From Candidatus Altarchaeum sp. (GTDB taxonomy: Archaea; Altiarchaeota; Altiarchaeia; Altiarchaeales; Altiarchaeaceae): a stretch of DNA of 6,136 nucleotides. The position numbers and the translations under genes were made by a program. This document shows, piece by piece, positions 5,268 to 6,136 of the stretch. Location of the stretch: contig JAGTWP010000070.1 in NCBI GenBank assembly GCA_018260755.1, forward strand, positions 1-6,136, given 5' to 3'. Position 1 is the first letter of the stretch. Every line of letters begins with the position of its first letter. The notes under the pieces were generated by a model. The model was not told the DNA's origin. It made no database searches and saw only the letters and a program-made list of their open reading frames with translations.

Positions 5268-5375
5268 AATTTTTGGCATGTGTTGTTTTTGATTAAAATT
5301 TTTGGCATGTGTTGTTTTTGATTAAAATTTTTTGGCATGTGTTGTTTTTGATTAAATTTGTGTGTTTTTGATTAG
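5253..5375 (+). repeat. 29-bp tandem repeat array across the purU stop codon, with oligo-T tracts
   Basis: Units lie at 5253-5281 (29 bp), 5282-5310 (29 bp, identical) and 5311-5340 (30 bp, one extra T). Two decayed partial units follow at 5341-5363 and about 5362-5375. Each full unit starts GTTGTTTTTGATTAAAA and ends TTTGGCATGT. The first unit contains the last codons of purU (Val-Phe-Asp) and its TAA at 5265-5267, and later TAAs at 5294, 5323 and 5353 cover the other frames. Every unit has two T-tracts, the usual signal for intrinsic termination in archaea, so the array probably doubles as tandem terminators insulating endA. Confidence 0.9.
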
Positions 5376-5435
5376 GAGTTAAATTAATAAGCAAATTTTT
5401 AAATTTTTCAGGTTATAAATTTTATAATTTTTCAA
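5376..5435 (+). promoter_or_regulatory. Probable endA promoter and leader
   Basis: The 60 bp between the repeat array and the endA ATG contain two AT-rich candidates: TTTTTAAAT near 5396-5404 and TTATAAAT at 5413-5420. The first is correctly placed for a start 5-10 bp before the ATG. The second is too close to the ATG unless a later start is used. No Shine-Dalgarno is seen, so a leaderless or nearly leaderless mRNA is likely. Confidence 0.35.
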
Positions 5436-6026
5436 ATGAAAAAAATTAGAGGTGCACTATCTGGAACACGAATCATAAGCAGAGACAAAAGCATTGAAAA
5501 ATACATCTTTCTGGGAGATGAGGCAAAAAAATTAGGTGGATTTTCAGTAATTGAGGGATTATATTTGGTTGAAAAAGGTATTTTAGAGGTCTATGATAAA
5601 GACAGGAATGTAAATTTTGAAGAATTATTAGAAAAGGGAATGAAATTAACTAATGATGAAAATTTTTACATAAAATATGTGGTTTTCAGGGATTTGATGA
5701 ACAGAGGATATATGCTGGCAACAGGAATCAAATTCGGTGTTGATTTCAGGGCGTATGACAAAAAGGACAACAAAGAAGGCATAAAATCCGAAAAAACAGG
5801 TGAAATAGATATTGAAAAGATAGGACAAAAACAAAACAATGTGCGGCAAATCAGGCTCCATTCAAAATTTCTTATTAAGGTTGTGCCTGAGGAATATATT
5901 TCTTCTTTTCCGGGAATAGCAGGGGATGTCCGGCTGGCAAGAGCGGTAAATAAAAATTTAGTTTATGCTGTTGTTGATAAGGATAGCGACATTCTCTATT
6001 ATGGAATTGATATGGCAAAAATTTAA
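5436..6026 (+). CDS. endA: tRNA-splicing endonuclease EndA with an enlarged active-site loop
   Basis: This 196-aa protein fits the single-unit archaeal EndA class (about 170-190 aa, typically a homotetramer), which cuts bulge-helix-bulge motifs to release tRNA and rRNA introns. The N-terminal domain (about 1-75) includes GGFSVIEGLYLVEKG (34-48). The catalytic domain carries YVVFRDLMNRGYMLATGIKF (81-100), GVDFRAY (101-107), LHSKFLIKVVPE (141-152) and RLARAVNKNLVYAVVD (166-181). By family alignment the triad is Tyr107, His142 and Lys173, all present. Tyr and His are 35 positions apart, against about 10 in the Methanocaldococcus enzyme, because of a charged, Lys-rich insert (about 109-138). Apart from this the gene looks intact. 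It has its own upstream AT-rich region and follows purU after a repeat/terminator array, so it is probably transcribed separately. Confidence 0.95.
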   Translation: MKKIRGALSGTRIISRDKSIEKYIFLGDEAKKLGGFSVIEGLYLVEKGILEVYDKDRNVNFEELLEKGMKLTNDENFYIKYVVFRDLMNRGYMLATGIKFGVDFRAYDKKDNKEGIKSEKTGEIDIEKIGQKQNNVRQIRLHSKFLIKVVPEEYISSFPGIAGDVRLARAVNKNLVYAVVDKDSDILYYGIDMAKI

Positions 6027-6136
6027 AAATTCTATGGGATAAATAATCTTGTCAAAAACAGAATTGTCACATTATAATTTTAAGCCGTAACTTTGCTGAT
6101 TTTAAGTAATTGGTACTCCTACACTCTCAATAACTT
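6027..6136. other. Right edge without a supportable gene
   Basis: This region has no start codon with an open frame of useful length on the plus strand. On the minus strand one frame entering from the window edge stays open for ten codons (…VIESVGVPIT) before a TAA at 6102-6104. That could be the end of a convergent gene, but it is far too short to call. A TATA-like TTATAATTTT lies at 6073-6082, and TTGTCA occurs twice nearby (6049 and 6064). I see no hairpin terminator after endA, only short A/T runs. Confidence 0.3.

Noticed and set aside
5253-5375. Repeats of 29 bp suggesting a CRISPR array
   Set aside because: The units are directly adjacent with no spacers, and the first unit contains the end of purU. 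This is a tandem duplication, not CRISPR.
6102-6134. End of a convergent minus-strand gene at the right edge
   Set aside because: Only ten sense codons are visible before the TAA, so it cannot be distinguished from chance.

Overview
The window looks like a low-G+C (roughly one third G+C by eye) archaeal chromosome segment. The evidence is two archaeal tRNA-processing genes, the SPOUT methylase Trm56 at the left and a splicing endonuclease EndA at the right. It is supported by TATA/BRE-like promoters, mostly SD-less starts and oligo-T gene ends. I cannot fix the lineage. A bacterial-type formyltetrahydrofolate deformylase (PurU) is unusual in archaea, and an uncultivated euryarchaeal or Altiarchaeota/DPANN-like genome is only a guess.

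Layout: 1-122 has no supportable gene but holds a 22-bp dyad. trm56 lies on the minus strand (123-647). A divergent promoter region (648-769) with four perfect 12-bp tandem repeats separates it from a GT5-type glycogen synthase-like gene on the plus strand (770-2323). Next comes a COG2865-type AlbA_2 (Schlafen-like)/GHKL/winged-helix gene (2453-3808), then about 300 bp that look like decayed or unknown coding DNA, including a 67-codon ORF of unknown function. purU (4416-5267) and endA (5436-6026) follow on the plus strand. The last 110 bp hold no gene I can support.

The main structural discovery is that the AlbA_2 gene plus the following unknown DNA is bracketed by a 170-bp direct repeat (2235-2404 and 4121-4290, constant offset 1886, no indels, 143-bp core with 2 mismatches). 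The repeat contains the last ~28 codons of the glycosyltransferase gene, its stop, its T-rich end and a TATA promoter. The left copy completes the glycosyltransferase gene and supplies the promoter of the AlbA_2 gene. The right copy is a dead gene tail with an in-frame TAG and appears to supply the promoter of purU. This looks like a 1.9-kb gene-capture or insertion module that could recombine out cleanly.

Two further small-scale patterns stand out. An 81-bp near-palindromic sequence with 15-bp terminal inverted repeats and a 5-bp flanking duplication (MITE-like) sits between the right promoter copy and purU. In addition, the stop codon of each of the three plus-strand genes before endA lies inside a short tandem repeat (units of 10, 11 and 29 bp), so stop codons are multiplied in shifted frames. 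EndA also carries a lysine-rich insertion between its catalytic Tyr and His. The genes do not form one obvious pathway: tRNA maturation (trm56, endA), polysaccharide synthesis, one-carbon metabolism and one accessory regulator-like gene share the locus.
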